Assembly: GCA_902472315.1 (NCBI GenBank)
Contig: CABRNM010000009.1
Coordinates: forward strand, 1-58,410
Direction of reading: 5' to 3'
Length of the DNA: 58,410 bases
DNA from: an uncultured Collinsella sp.
GTDB lineage: Bacteria > Actinomycetota > Coriobacteriia > Coriobacteriales > Coriobacteriaceae
Positions 50,914-58,410 of the stretch are shown piece after piece (within the stretch, counting starts at the first letter, position 1; every line of letters starts with the position of its first letter). Below the pieces are notes generated by a model, which made no database searches, was not told the DNA's origin, and saw only the letters and a program-made list of their open reading frames with translations. The translations under genes and the position numbers were made by a program.

Positions 50914-52446
50914 TTACCTCATCTCTCTTTGCTTGAGCTGGCTTGCTTGGCGACGGTTACGCAGGCGGCGCTCCGCATCTGCGGAAGGCACAGGCGGCAC
51001 GTAATCGTGCGGATGAATCTCGACGGCGGCAGCGGGATTCGCGGCCTGTGTGGTCAATCCTGCACCCTCGGCCGGAACGGTTACGCCGTAGGCCTTAAGA
51101 TCCTCTTCGAACTGTTTGTAGAAGTCGCAGAACTCAATCTGGTCCCTATAGACCTTCTCGACAGTCGCTTGATCCTGCGGCTTCATGTCCTTGATGATGG
51201 TCGGATTATCAGGATCCTCAGAAAACTCCTCAGGGTTGGCTGCGACAACGCGGATGATGAGTCGATCTCTTTTCGTGCTGCGCAAAAGGGCGATGGCCTT
51301 GTTCTGCTTGGTGTCAAACATCAATCGCCAGGGCTTTCCCGAACCCTCCATAACGGCATAGCGAGTAACGTTAATACCGCGAGCAGCCATGACCTCGTTG
51401 ATAGAACGCTCGATATAGTCGTCTTTCATAGCATTGACAAGGGCGGCCTCCGCTTCATCGTTTGCAGCATAGACATCTTCGATCTCGTGCAATTGCTTAA
51501 GCGGCAAACTCTTTCCGTAACGGTTGTTGGCACGTTCGATGCGCGCACGATACTCTTCATAGACTCGGTGCCGTTCGCTCGATTCATACGTAGCGTTTTT
51601 TACTACGTATTCAAAATCATTCATCATCTTCATCGCCGCCAGGCGATCATCGACGCGCGAATCAGGCCCAAGTGCATCAAAAGCGGCGCGGACGCTCTCA
51701 AACTTTGCAGAGATACGGTTTCGAAGGGGGATATCGAGTGCTTCGTCCTGCATAAGCGGCGTAACACGTCCCGCCCAAGTCTCAAACGCGCGAGCCGCTT
51801 CTTCGAGCGACCCTTCCTCTTGTTTAGTTGTTGATTCGGTAAGGTAACGGAGTGCCTTCTTCAGGTCCACTCCGCCGCCGGGACCAACAACATAATTCGT
51901 AATTTCCGCGACATGCTGAGCGCGAAGCCGCTCAGCAGTCTGGATAGCCTCAAGTTGAGCTCGCGACTGCTGAACGAACTGCTCTCTATGCGCTTCCGAA
52001 ACCGTTGAGGGCAGCAGGGCGCTAATCTCCCCGAGCAGAGCCGGAATCTTAGCGCGAACCGTTTCGGCATAGCGCATGTTTACCGCTTGCATTCCACTGG
52101 GCATATTGCCCAATGCCTCTTGGGAAAAAGCCTCGATACGAGCATTGATCAACCGATCAAAATATGCCGAAACCGAACCATCGGTGTCTTCAATCTTAGA
52201 AAGTGCTTTGGCTTTTATCCCAGCTAGAGAGCTCTTATATGACTGAATGGCCGCCTCAACGCGCTCCCGCTCCGAGGCTATGGCCGTCTCAACGCGCTCC
52301 CGCTCCAAGGCCCTGGCTGCCTCAGCGCGCTCCCGCTCCCGGTCTTCGCTCCGCTGCGCCCAAACAAACTCATCCTGCTCTCGCGTGGTCATCTTGTTCC
52401 ACTGTTCCCGCGTGATTCCATATGATGCGCTGAATGAATAGCTCAT
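50914..52446 (-). CDS. Coiled-coil protein of unknown function, first gene of the core operon
   Basis: This 510-residue soluble protein is not recognised. It begins MSYSFSASYGITREQWNKM, followed by a long charged coiled coil (about residues 28-75; EDRERERAEAARALERERVE) with three near-identical RERVE-type repeats in the DNA. Helical segments continue to about 330. A mixed alpha/beta part (about 350-430, YAVMEGSGKPWRLMFDTKQNKAIALL) and a Pro-rich tail ending RRLRNRRQASQLKQREMR complete it. AGGGGA lies 5 bases before the ATG at 52446. It is driven by promoter 5 and could be a scaffold or an ATPase partner. Confidence 0.7.
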   Translation of the reverse strand: MSYSFSASYGITREQWNKMTTREQDEFVWAQRSEDRERERAEAARALERERVETAIASERERVEAAIQSYKSSLAGIKAKALSKIEDTDGSVSAYFDRLINARIEAFSQEALGNMPSGMQAVNMRYAETVRAKIPALLGEISALLPSTVSEAHREQFVQQSRAQLEAIQTAERLRAQHVAEITNYVVGPGGGVDLKKALRYLTESTTKQEEGSLEEAARAFETWAGRVTPLMQDEALDIPLRNRISAKFESVRAAFDALGPDSRVDDRLAAMKMMNDFEYVVKNATYESSERHRVYEEYRARIERANNRYGKSLPLKQLHEIEDVYAANDEAEAALVNAMKDDYIERSINEVMAARGINVTRYAVMEGSGKPWRLMFDTKQNKAIALLRSTKRDRLIIRVVAANPEEFSEDPDNPTIIKDMKPQDQATVEKVYRDQIEFCDFYKQFEEDLKAYGVTVPAEGAGLTTQAANPAAAVEIHPHDYVPPVPSADAERRLRNRRQASQLKQREMR

Positions 52447-52480
52447 ATCGTTCCCCTGATTGCCGACTTTAATTGACCTA

Positions 52481-52515
52481 TTTCTACCGCCGCTCTGCGC
52501 GATTCTGTTGCGCAA
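52481..52515 (-). promoter_or_regulatory. ATGTTGCGCAAC-class promoter 5 (core operon)
   Basis: Minus-strand TTGCGC (52510-52515), 23 bases, TAGAAA (52481-52486), with context CAATGTTGCGCAACAGAATC. It would drive the ten-gene minus operon down to 38551. Confidence 0.75.
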
Positions 52516-52542
52516 CATTGGCGAGTGGCAGATTTGTCGATG

Positions 52543-52577
52543 TTGCGCAACAGAAGGCAGCGGTCAGCGCATATCCT
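52543..52577 (+). promoter_or_regulatory. ATGTTGCGCAAC-class promoter 6
   Basis: Plus-strand TTGCGC (52543-52548), 23 bases, TATCCT (52572-52577), with context CGATGTTGCGCAACAGAAGG. It drives the TGA-interrupted kinase gene. Its palindrome is only 35 bases from that of promoter 5. Confidence 0.75.
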
Positions 52578-52606
52578 GCTAATGGAAGAAAGGATGAAAG
52601 CGCGCC

Positions 52607-53854
52607 ATGACCGGATCCTACGAAGAAGTTCGACTCGTCAAGTTTCATACGCCAGCACTGCTCTCCGAGCGTGAGCAGGCCGCGGCACGGCGTCGCTTTT
52701 GCACGCTTCTCGTTCCGCCGCAAAAGGGCGGCTTTGGCGGCAACGCTTATGTCCGCCGCGTCCAAAGCGGCGATCGCGCTTTTGAGCTCGCACTTAAGAT
52801 GCCGCGCCCCGATGCCCAGCCCGAGCAAGAACAGCTCAACCGGGAAACCCTAGAAGAGGAATATCGCACCCTCTCCGTCGTATCCAATCTAAGGGGTTTT
52901 CCCGATGTCTATGGTTTTGGCTACACGGCAGACGGAACCCCGGCGCTGCTTATGGAATGGGTTGACGGTGTCTCGCTTCTTGATGCACGGCCAGCCCTGA
53001 GCGATGGCACTGAAACCTGCCCCGGTGATATCGTCGCCGCGCTGGGTCTGAGCGTGCTCAAGATCATCTTGTCCACGCAATCGCTCGACACGCCCTTTGT
53101 TCACCGCGACCTCTCCATGCGCAACATCATGCTGCGTCACGATCGCATCCCGCTCGAGGAGCAGGTCTCGAGTGGCTATTTTGACATCTGCCTGATCGAT
53201 ATGGGCAGTGCAAAACTCGTTAAGCCGGACTTTTCCTTTACCGTCGACGTCAACGCTTTTCGCGGTGCCACGCCGGCATACGCGGCACCCGAAATGCTGG
53301 AGCGGTTTAAGGCCGACCCCGGTGCGCGTGACAATCCCGCCGTCGACATCTATGCGCTGGGAAGCATCCTCTACGAGCTTTATTGCTGACACGCGCCCTT
53401 TGAGACAGAGCTCAGACGCTCTGGAGATCACGCGCGCCTCAAGCGCACCATGCAGCCGCAACCCCTTACGCCCGCAACTCCCCGCGAGCAGGGCTTGGTC
53501 AACGCGATTATGGCTTGTTTGGCAGTCTCGCAAGACGCACGCCCTTCGGCAAATGAACTCGCGGCGCGCCTTGAGCCTTTCGCCCGTACGGGTGCCCCGC
53601 GAAAGCACCGGCCCGTGGCGGATCGCGGCAGCGCTACCGTGCGGGTGGATGCCGCCGTCCCCACCCGCACGGTTGCACAGGCGCAGCCCGCGCCTCGGCC
53701 AACCCCATCCACCGAGACGGTCCGCAGCGCCGAGTCCATGCGTCGCGCACGCCTTGCCGTCAAACGTCAACGCTCGATGGCACTCACGATGGTGATTGTT
53801 GCCCTGGTAGCAATCGTGGTCATACTCGTCCTCGCATCTGCCGGCATGCTTTAA
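52607..53854 (+). pseudogene. Membrane-anchored Ser/Thr kinase interrupted by in-frame TGA
   Basis: Residues 1-260 are a near-complete kinase domain: ALKMPR, HRDLSMRNIM, DMGSAK (DFG position) and ATPAYAAPEML, ending YELYC at a TGA (53387-53389). The same frame continues after the TGA without shift: HAPFETELRR, a helical end of the kinase fold (LVNAIMACLAVSQDARPSANEL), a Pro/Thr linker, and a C-terminal membrane segment (MALTMVIVALVAIVVILVL). The TGA replaces the conserved Gly of the YxGxxPF motif (YQLYSGRKPF in the kinase at 56524). GGA to TGA is one base. It may be a nonsense mutation, a sequencing error or readthrough; TGA followed by C is a leaky context. Without readthrough the product is a 260-residue soluble fragment. 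Confidence 0.75.
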
Positions 53855-53892
53855 CCGGCGGCGATGCCAAGGTCAGCTCATAGACCCTATAC

Positions 53893-53940
53893 AAAAAACG
53901 GTGACGAACACAGCTCTCGATAAAGCCGCACCCGTCACCG
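53893..53940 (-). terminator. Terminator of the zinc-ribbon membrane gene
   Basis: On the minus strand CGGTGACG pairs with CGTCACCG and is followed by TTTTTT; the loop is long (26 bases). It lies in the convergent gap with the interrupted kinase gene. Confidence 0.7.
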
Positions 53941-53965
53941 CTTCACGCATCGCATACAGGCGGCA

Positions 53966-55210
53966 CTAGGAAATCATAAGCTCGAAGGAATCCGTGATGC
54001 GCGTTCCCATATTAACGGCGCCGTCTCCCGATTCGACTGTGGTATTCAGGTAGTACTTGCCGTTCTTCTTTTTAGGTACACCCGTAACCGTAAGGTCGCA
54101 GCCGTCCTCCTCGACGGGAAGCGAAAACTCAAAACCCTTGTTCCTAACAAACGAACCGGTGACATCCGTGTAGGTGCGATAGTCGTCACCATCGGATTGC
54201 GCGACGGTTTTTTCGGCGTTGTAGGTATCGTGGGCATGCAGCGTGGCCGAGATGTCTGCAACCACTTCGCCGGAATCGCTGATGCTCTTAAACACAATCG
54301 CAAGGTCGTTTTTGCTCGCGCCGTAGCAAGTATGGCCCCAAGAGTTGCCCGTCTCCTTAAGTGATCCGCGCCACGTGGTGTTGGCAAAGCTCGTGGGCTT
54401 ATCGATGTTGAGCTTCGCTGTGCTACCGGAGGTCGTAGTGGTCGACGAGGTCGCATTGCCCGTCGTGGAAGAGCCCTCGGCATTGGAGCTGGCGTCCTCG
54501 CCGTTCTTGCTTGCGGTCTTGAGCTCCGCCTTAGCATCCTTAAGGTCGGACTTTGTCTGATCGAGCTCGTCTTGCGTTTTTGTGAGTTCGTCCTTGGAAG
54601 ATTCAAGCTGCTTCTTGAGCTTTTGAATCTGCTCCGTATTTTGCGGATGAGCCAAACCATATGAGTAGCCCGCCCAGCCGGTTCCCGCGCACAAGGCGGC
54701 AACGACAATAACGCCGGCGGCGATGGCGGGCGCATACGACTTGCCCAGGCGCTTGCGTGCCAGCTTGTACTCGGCCTTGGCCGTCTTGAGGCTCTCGCGG
54801 TCCTGCTCGAGCTGCTCTTCCTCACTGAGCGGCGTAGAACCAAAATCGGCATGGCAGGCAGGCTCAGTTTCCACGTCCTCGATCGTAGTGCCAAAGTCTG
54901 ACAAGGGATCGACTACACGTGTGGCGTCCGAATCGGATTCGGGCACAGCGGGCTCAAACGCGCCGGGTGCCGCCACCGGCTGCTCGTCTGCTTTCGAGGC
55001 AGCATCCGCCTTAGGCAACTCCACCGTTGCCGCCGTAGCGGCCTCGCCGTCGCGCCAAGAAAAGGCAGGGCTCTGTGACACGGTCTGGGGCGTAGTATAG
55101 GGATCTTCGGAAACGGGCGCAGTCGACGAGGGCGCGGCAAGAGGCGATCCACACTCAGAGCAAAAACTAGCGTCATCGGGCAACAATGCACCGCAATAAG
55201 GGCATTCCAT
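53966..55210 (-). CDS. Zinc-ribbon, membrane, coiled-coil protein
   Basis: This 414-residue protein has an N-terminal zinc ribbon (C3, C6, C17, C20), a long Ala/Pro/Ser-rich cytosolic linker that includes SDATRVVDPL, a charged segment and a membrane helix (about 160-185, YAPAIAAGVIVVAALCAGTGWAGYSYG). A coiled coil (about 190-235, IQKLKKQLESSKDELTKTQDEL), a Ser/Thr-rich spacer and a C-terminal beta-rich domain (about 275-414) with WRGSLKETGNSWGHTCYG follow. The C-terminal part is predicted to be outside the cell. The layout resembles other zinc-ribbon membrane proteins of Gram-positive gut bacteria, of unknown function. It is expressed from promoter 7. Confidence 0.7.
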   Translation of the reverse strand: MECPYCGALLPDDASFCSECGSPLAAPSSTAPVSEDPYTTPQTVSQSPAFSWRDGEAATAATVELPKADAASKADEQPVAAPGAFEPAVPESDSDATRVVDPLSDFGTTIEDVETEPACHADFGSTPLSEEEQLEQDRESLKTAKAEYKLARKRLGKSYAPAIAAGVIVVAALCAGTGWAGYSYGLAHPQNTEQIQKLKKQLESSKDELTKTQDELDQTKSDLKDAKAELKTASKNGEDASSNAEGSSTTGNATSSTTTTSGSTAKLNIDKPTSFANTTWRGSLKETGNSWGHTCYGASKNDLAIVFKSISDSGEVVADISATLHAHDTYNAEKTVAQSDGDDYRTYTDVTGSFVRNKGFEFSLPVEEDGCDLTVTGVPKKKNGKYYLNTTVESGDGAVNMGTRITDSFELMIS

Positions 55211-55271
55211 AGGGCACGACCTCTCAAAATGTGTCGTTTGCAGCCATCCTGCAACTTGGCGTATCTGCCCT

Positions 55272-55306
55272 ATAATGTCTCAATAGTTATGCAAAGCGTT
55301 GCGCAA
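55272..55306 (-). promoter_or_regulatory. ATGTTGCGCAAC-class promoter 7
   Basis: Minus-strand TTGCGC (55301-55306), 23 bases, CATTAT (55272-55277), with context AAATGTTGCGCAACGC. It drives the zinc-ribbon membrane gene. On the plus strand a perfect TATAAT (55271-55276) overlaps it and could be the -10 of the FHA gene, placing the palindrome downstream of that start. Confidence 0.65.
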
Positions 55307-55390
55307 CATTTTTCGAGTCGGTACGCTTTGAGCGTAGCCATTTCCTATCATGTTTGCAGTACGTCATTAAAGTTATCTGGGGAGGCAGCC

Positions 55391-56353
55391 ATGGCGGCGG
55401 AAACACCGTGCTCGGTCCTCTACAACGACATCCGATCGTTCGGCGGTCTCAAGCATCTCGAGATTGCGCGAATGCTCATTAACGGCAATTCGTATGCGGG
55501 CAGTACCCTGCTCGACAAATGCTCTACCAACCGCTCGTACCTCACTCGCTACATCGTCCACCGCGAGCCCGATCAGTGTGCGCCAGGTATCTACAATGAC
55601 CTTACCGTCTCCACACTCAACCTTGCCGCCGCCATTAGCAACAAGCTCGGCGGAGGCGATCGCGCCTATCAGGAAATATCCGAACATTACAGCGGCCCGG
55701 CGGCCCAAGGCATGATGTCGGTTCTCGCCGATTATGACCTTGACGACCGCCCCTACGCCAATGCCTTGGGGCGTATCAACAGCTCCGATGACCACGGCCC
55801 CCGCGAAAAAAGCACGCTCTTCTTGATGCTCTTTGTGGCAACGGGTGCACTTGCCGATCCCGTTCAAGGCGTGGCCACCGTCGAGCGCTTTTGCGACAGC
55901 AAGACGGGCGGGCACTTTGGCACCACCGAAACTACCGTCGGACGTGGCTTTATGGGCAGCCTGGAGCAGCCGCGCACCGTTGCCCCCAACCTCGGTCTGC
56001 TCAGGACACATGCCGACAACTGCGTCGACATGCAAATCCATCCCCTCACACGCGATCCGCGCGGCACCGTGATTGGTTCTTTGCCCAAAACCTCGCCCAG
56101 CATCACCGATGTGGGCGCCGACGCATCGCGCGAGCATCTTCGCATTTGGCTTGAGGGTGAGCACTGGTACGCCCAGGGCCTTGGATCGACCAACGGCACG
56201 GTGCTCGAATCGGGTGCAGGCGACGGCGATACCGTAATCGAGCCGCCCCGCGACCAACGAGAGCCCGGCAAAGTCTATCCCCCCGTGGAAATCGCTAACA
56301 GTGACAGACTTCATTTGGGTCTCTATACAACGTTTCTCGTTATTGTGGACTAG
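55391..56353 (+). CDS. Protein with C-terminal FHA domain
   Basis: This 320-residue protein has an N-terminal helical part of about 150 residues (LYNDIRSFGGLKHLEIARMLINGNSYAG; not recognised) and a C-terminal FHA domain (about 230-320) with SREHLRIWLEG, GLGSTNGTVL and RLHLGLYTTFLV. The first FHA signature, normally Gly-Arg, reads TVIGSLPK, so the arginine that usually contacts phosphate is missing while Ser-Arg-x-His and the Asn remain. Phosphopeptide binding may be altered. GGAGGCAGCC precedes the ATG. It lies upstream of the last kinase, 170 bases away, and may partner with it. Confidence 0.8.
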   Translation: MAAETPCSVLYNDIRSFGGLKHLEIARMLINGNSYAGSTLLDKCSTNRSYLTRYIVHREPDQCAPGIYNDLTVSTLNLAAAISNKLGGGDRAYQEISEHYSGPAAQGMMSVLADYDLDDRPYANALGRINSSDDHGPREKSTLFLMLFVATGALADPVQGVATVERFCDSKTGGHFGTTETTVGRGFMGSLEQPRTVAPNLGLLRTHADNCVDMQIHPLTRDPRGTVIGSLPKTSPSITDVGADASREHLRIWLEGEHWYAQGLGSTNGTVLESGAGDGDTVIEPPRDQREPGKVYPPVEIANSDRLHLGLYTTFLVIVD

Positions 56354-56523
56354 CGCGTAGAGACGTGGGAAACAGGTGTCACTCGTCTTATATCATTTAC
56401 GTTGCGCGCTGCACTATAAATAGCAATACGAGTCAGCTTATCGGCGAACACGTCTATCATGGGCTTTAATCGATAATCGCGTTCTCGGCGTGAGCACGCG
56501 GCCCCACCAAATGAAGGAACGTC

Positions 56524-58392
56524 TTGGATACCACCAACACCGCCCCTGGCGACAAACTCATCCGTCTCGACACGTTCGATACCGCCGTGGCAGTCGACCC
56601 CAGCGCCGAGGATGATGCCAAGCGCCGGTTTATGACGCTTATTCTTCAGACGGCATACCGCGACGGCGGTAATATCGGACACGTGCTTCGCGCGACCAAC
56701 ACAAGCGGCGAGGTCTTTGCCGTCAAGCTGCTCAAGGACAACGCCATCCTTTCCGGCCAAGCCCACGATCGCTCCGCCGAGCAAGCGGCTGCGCACCTGG
56801 CCAACACCGCCGCGCTGTTCGAGGAGTACCGTCATCTGTGCACCGTCTCGCACCTGCGCGGATTTCCGCGCGTCTATGGCTATGGATCGTGCGAGGACGA
56901 CCCGCTCATCCTCATGGAGTGGGTCGAGGGCACCTCGCTCAAGCAGGCGCTGCCCTTGCTTCCGCACGATGTCTCGGGCGGGCTAACCACCCAGATGGTG
57001 GCCGCCGTTGGAAACGCCGTGCTTCGCGCACTCCTGATGACCCAGGGACTCGTAAATCCGGTCGTCCATCGCGACCTGTCGCCCGCCAATATCATGTTCC
57101 GTACCACCAGTCGAACGCTCGAGCAGCAGATCGTCGATTGCTCCTTTGACCCCTGCCTCATCGACATGGGCTCCGCGACCATGGCCCTCGGCGATGACAC
57201 GATCACCCGGCGCGCCGACATCTGGCGCTTTGCCACGCCCGCATACGCCGCGCCCGAGATGCTCACGCAGGATATCGAAGGCATCGCGGCCCTTCGCCGT
57301 TCGCCGGCAATCGACGTCTATGCGCTTTCGAGCATTCTGTACCAGCTCTACAGCGGTCGCAAGCCGTTCGATGTCGAGTCGACGGGTGCCGCGGCAACCG
57401 GCTCGTTCTACCTCATAAAGACCAAGACCAAGCCGGCACCGCTCGAGCCGCGATGCGATGACGACGAGGCACTCGTCCAGATCATCATGAAAGGCATCTC
57501 AGTCGAGCAGTGCGATCGTCCCACCGAACAGCAGATGCTCGAGGTGCTCTCGGCATACCTCACCGATGCCGAATCCGAGGGCCGCGAAGGTGCAGGAGAC
57601 GAGGCCGCAATTGATATCGATTCTGGTACGCACCTTAAGGTCGACGTCGCCGGCGAGCGAGCGCGAGAGATTCTGGAGCAGGCCCGGCACGATGCCATGA
57701 CCCGCCGCCGCTTTATTATCGGTGGCGTTGTCGCAGCCGTTGCGGGGCTCGGCGTTATCGGGGCGGCAACCCATGGCTTTGGCATCCCCGACTACCTGGA
57801 CGGCATCCGCGGTTCACTTGACGACTACACCTGGGATCAGCTGCAGGAGATTTCGCTCAAGATTAAGGCCGCCGAGACCCGTAGCGAGGCACGCGAGATT
57901 GCAAAGCGCTACCATCTGCTCGATGCCGATGGGCACATCCCCTATCCGTGCACCAAGCGCGTGAGGCTCGCCAACGGGCTGCACGTCGGCGCGCAGCTTG
58001 TGGGCATCCGCCACGACGAGCTTCTAGACGGTACGGGCAAGGCAGGGTTAACGTTTATGTTCGATGCGGGTATTGCCGAGCGCAACGCTGCGGTTGAACC
58101 GCCGAGCGCCGGCTGGGCAGATTGCGAGCTGCGGGAATGGCTCGACGGCGACGGCCTTAAGCTGCTGCCCAACGAGTTGCGCGCACTCATTAAATCTGTC
58201 AAAAAGATCTCGAATAACGTTGGCGCCGCCAGAAGCGTATCGTGTCTGAGCGAGTTGCCCGCAACCCTTTGGCTGCCCGCCATGGTCGAGCTGTGCGGTA
58301 CGCAACCGCCCGAGTCATTTGTCGAGGACTTTCACTACCTGGCCGACATCTATAACGGCGAGGGCAAGGAGTATCAGCTCTTCCGCGAGCTT
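56524..58392 (+). CDS. Membrane Ser/Thr kinase with DUF6273-like domain, 3' end missing
   Basis: At least 623 residues; the gene runs into the right edge. TTG at 56524 is the first possible start after an in-frame stop and has AAGGA 5-6 bases upstream. Kinase motifs: FAVKLL, HRDLSPANIM, DMGSAT (DFG position), ATPAYAAPEML and YQLYSGRKPF. A membrane helix follows (RRRFIIGGVVAAVAGLGVIGAA, about residue 400). The C-terminal part GWADCELREWLDGDGLKLLP...SVSCLSELPATLWLP fits DUF6273-like domains found outside the membrane in gut bacteria. It is the intact counterpart of the TGA-interrupted kinase. The last six codons at the edge are adapter sequence and not part of the protein. Confidence 0.85.
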
Positions 58393-58410
58393 AGATCGGA
58401 AGAGCGTCGT
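58393..58410. other. Illumina adapter sequence at the window end
   Basis: AGATCGGAAGAGCGTCGT is the start of the standard Illumina TruSeq adapter, all 18 bases matching. It interrupts the kinase coding sequence and should be trimmed. Confidence 0.93.

Noticed and set aside
38551..52446. Type VI secretion or contractile injection system
   Set aside because: Kinase, PP2C, FHA and Clp-like ATPase match the T6SS regulators, but no sheath, tube, baseplate, VgrG or membrane-core gene is present and the organism appears Gram-positive.
53387..53389. Selenocysteine codon
   Set aside because: The position is a glycine in the paralogous kinase, no redox motif is present and the downstream hairpin does not look like a convincing SECIS. 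Nonsense mutation or simple readthrough is more likely.

Overview
The window is a GC-rich stretch of an anaerobic actinobacterial chromosome. I infer a gut Coriobacteriia member, most likely Collinsella or a close relative, from base composition, strong AGGAGG-type ribosome sites, small dispersed palindromic repeats and the gene set. That assignment rests on general knowledge, not a database search. Both window edges cut genes. The last 18 bases (58393-58410) match an Illumina adapter, so the right edge looks like a contig end with untrimmed adapter.

Region 1 (1-29.7 kb) is mostly housekeeping: a SWIM/SNF2 helicase (partial), dnaE, addA-addB, a TrpR-like YerC regulator, a small membrane protein, an Rrf2 regulator divergent from cysK, mnmA, an HTH-HipA kinase fusion, an M42 peptidase, fucO, a DUF1275 protein, a YgiQ-type radical SAM protein, a CPBP protease, an orphan RelB/DinJ antitoxin, a DEAD-box helicase with a long arginine/glycine-rich tail, and a GNAT acetyltransferase. 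Its intergenic DNA carries several repeat families: a 30-bp element with a GGGGACGGAG core, a 33-bp perfect inverted repeat, two roughly 237-bp elements with matching inverted ends, and an array of eight 16-bp motifs in strictly alternating orientation.

Region 2 (29.7 kb to the end) is an accessory phospho-signalling island that I cannot match to a described system. Its core is a tightly packed minus-strand operon (52446 down to 38551). In order it encodes a coiled-coil protein, a zinc-ribbon/FHA protein, a small radical SAM protein, a Clp-type AAA+ ATPase, a PP2C phosphatase, a 1387-residue membrane kinase with eleven N-terminal ETVTV-type repeats, a small protein sharing that kinase's C-terminal domain, a membrane protein, and two single-pass LRR/EF-hand-like proteins. 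Around it lie two more Ser/Thr kinases (one interrupted by an in-frame TGA, one fused to a membrane segment and a DUF6273-like domain), a second FHA protein, a zinc-ribbon/coiled-coil membrane protein, two large proteins with internal duplications, and a TrkA/RyR-like channel followed by a TIR-DUF4357 protein.

Seven promoters in region 2 share one architecture: ATGTTGCGCAAC in a fixed orientation, with the TTGCGC followed by exactly 23 nt and then a TAnnnT-like -10. This ties the surrounding genes and the core operon into one candidate regulon. My working model (inference) is a membrane-anchored sensing and phospho-switch system. External or membrane inputs control the kinases, FHA proteins read phospho-threonines in the ETVTV array, PP2C resets them, and the Clp-like ATPase and radical SAM protein carry out an unknown output. 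The TIR/RyR pair suggests a possible conflict or defence role.
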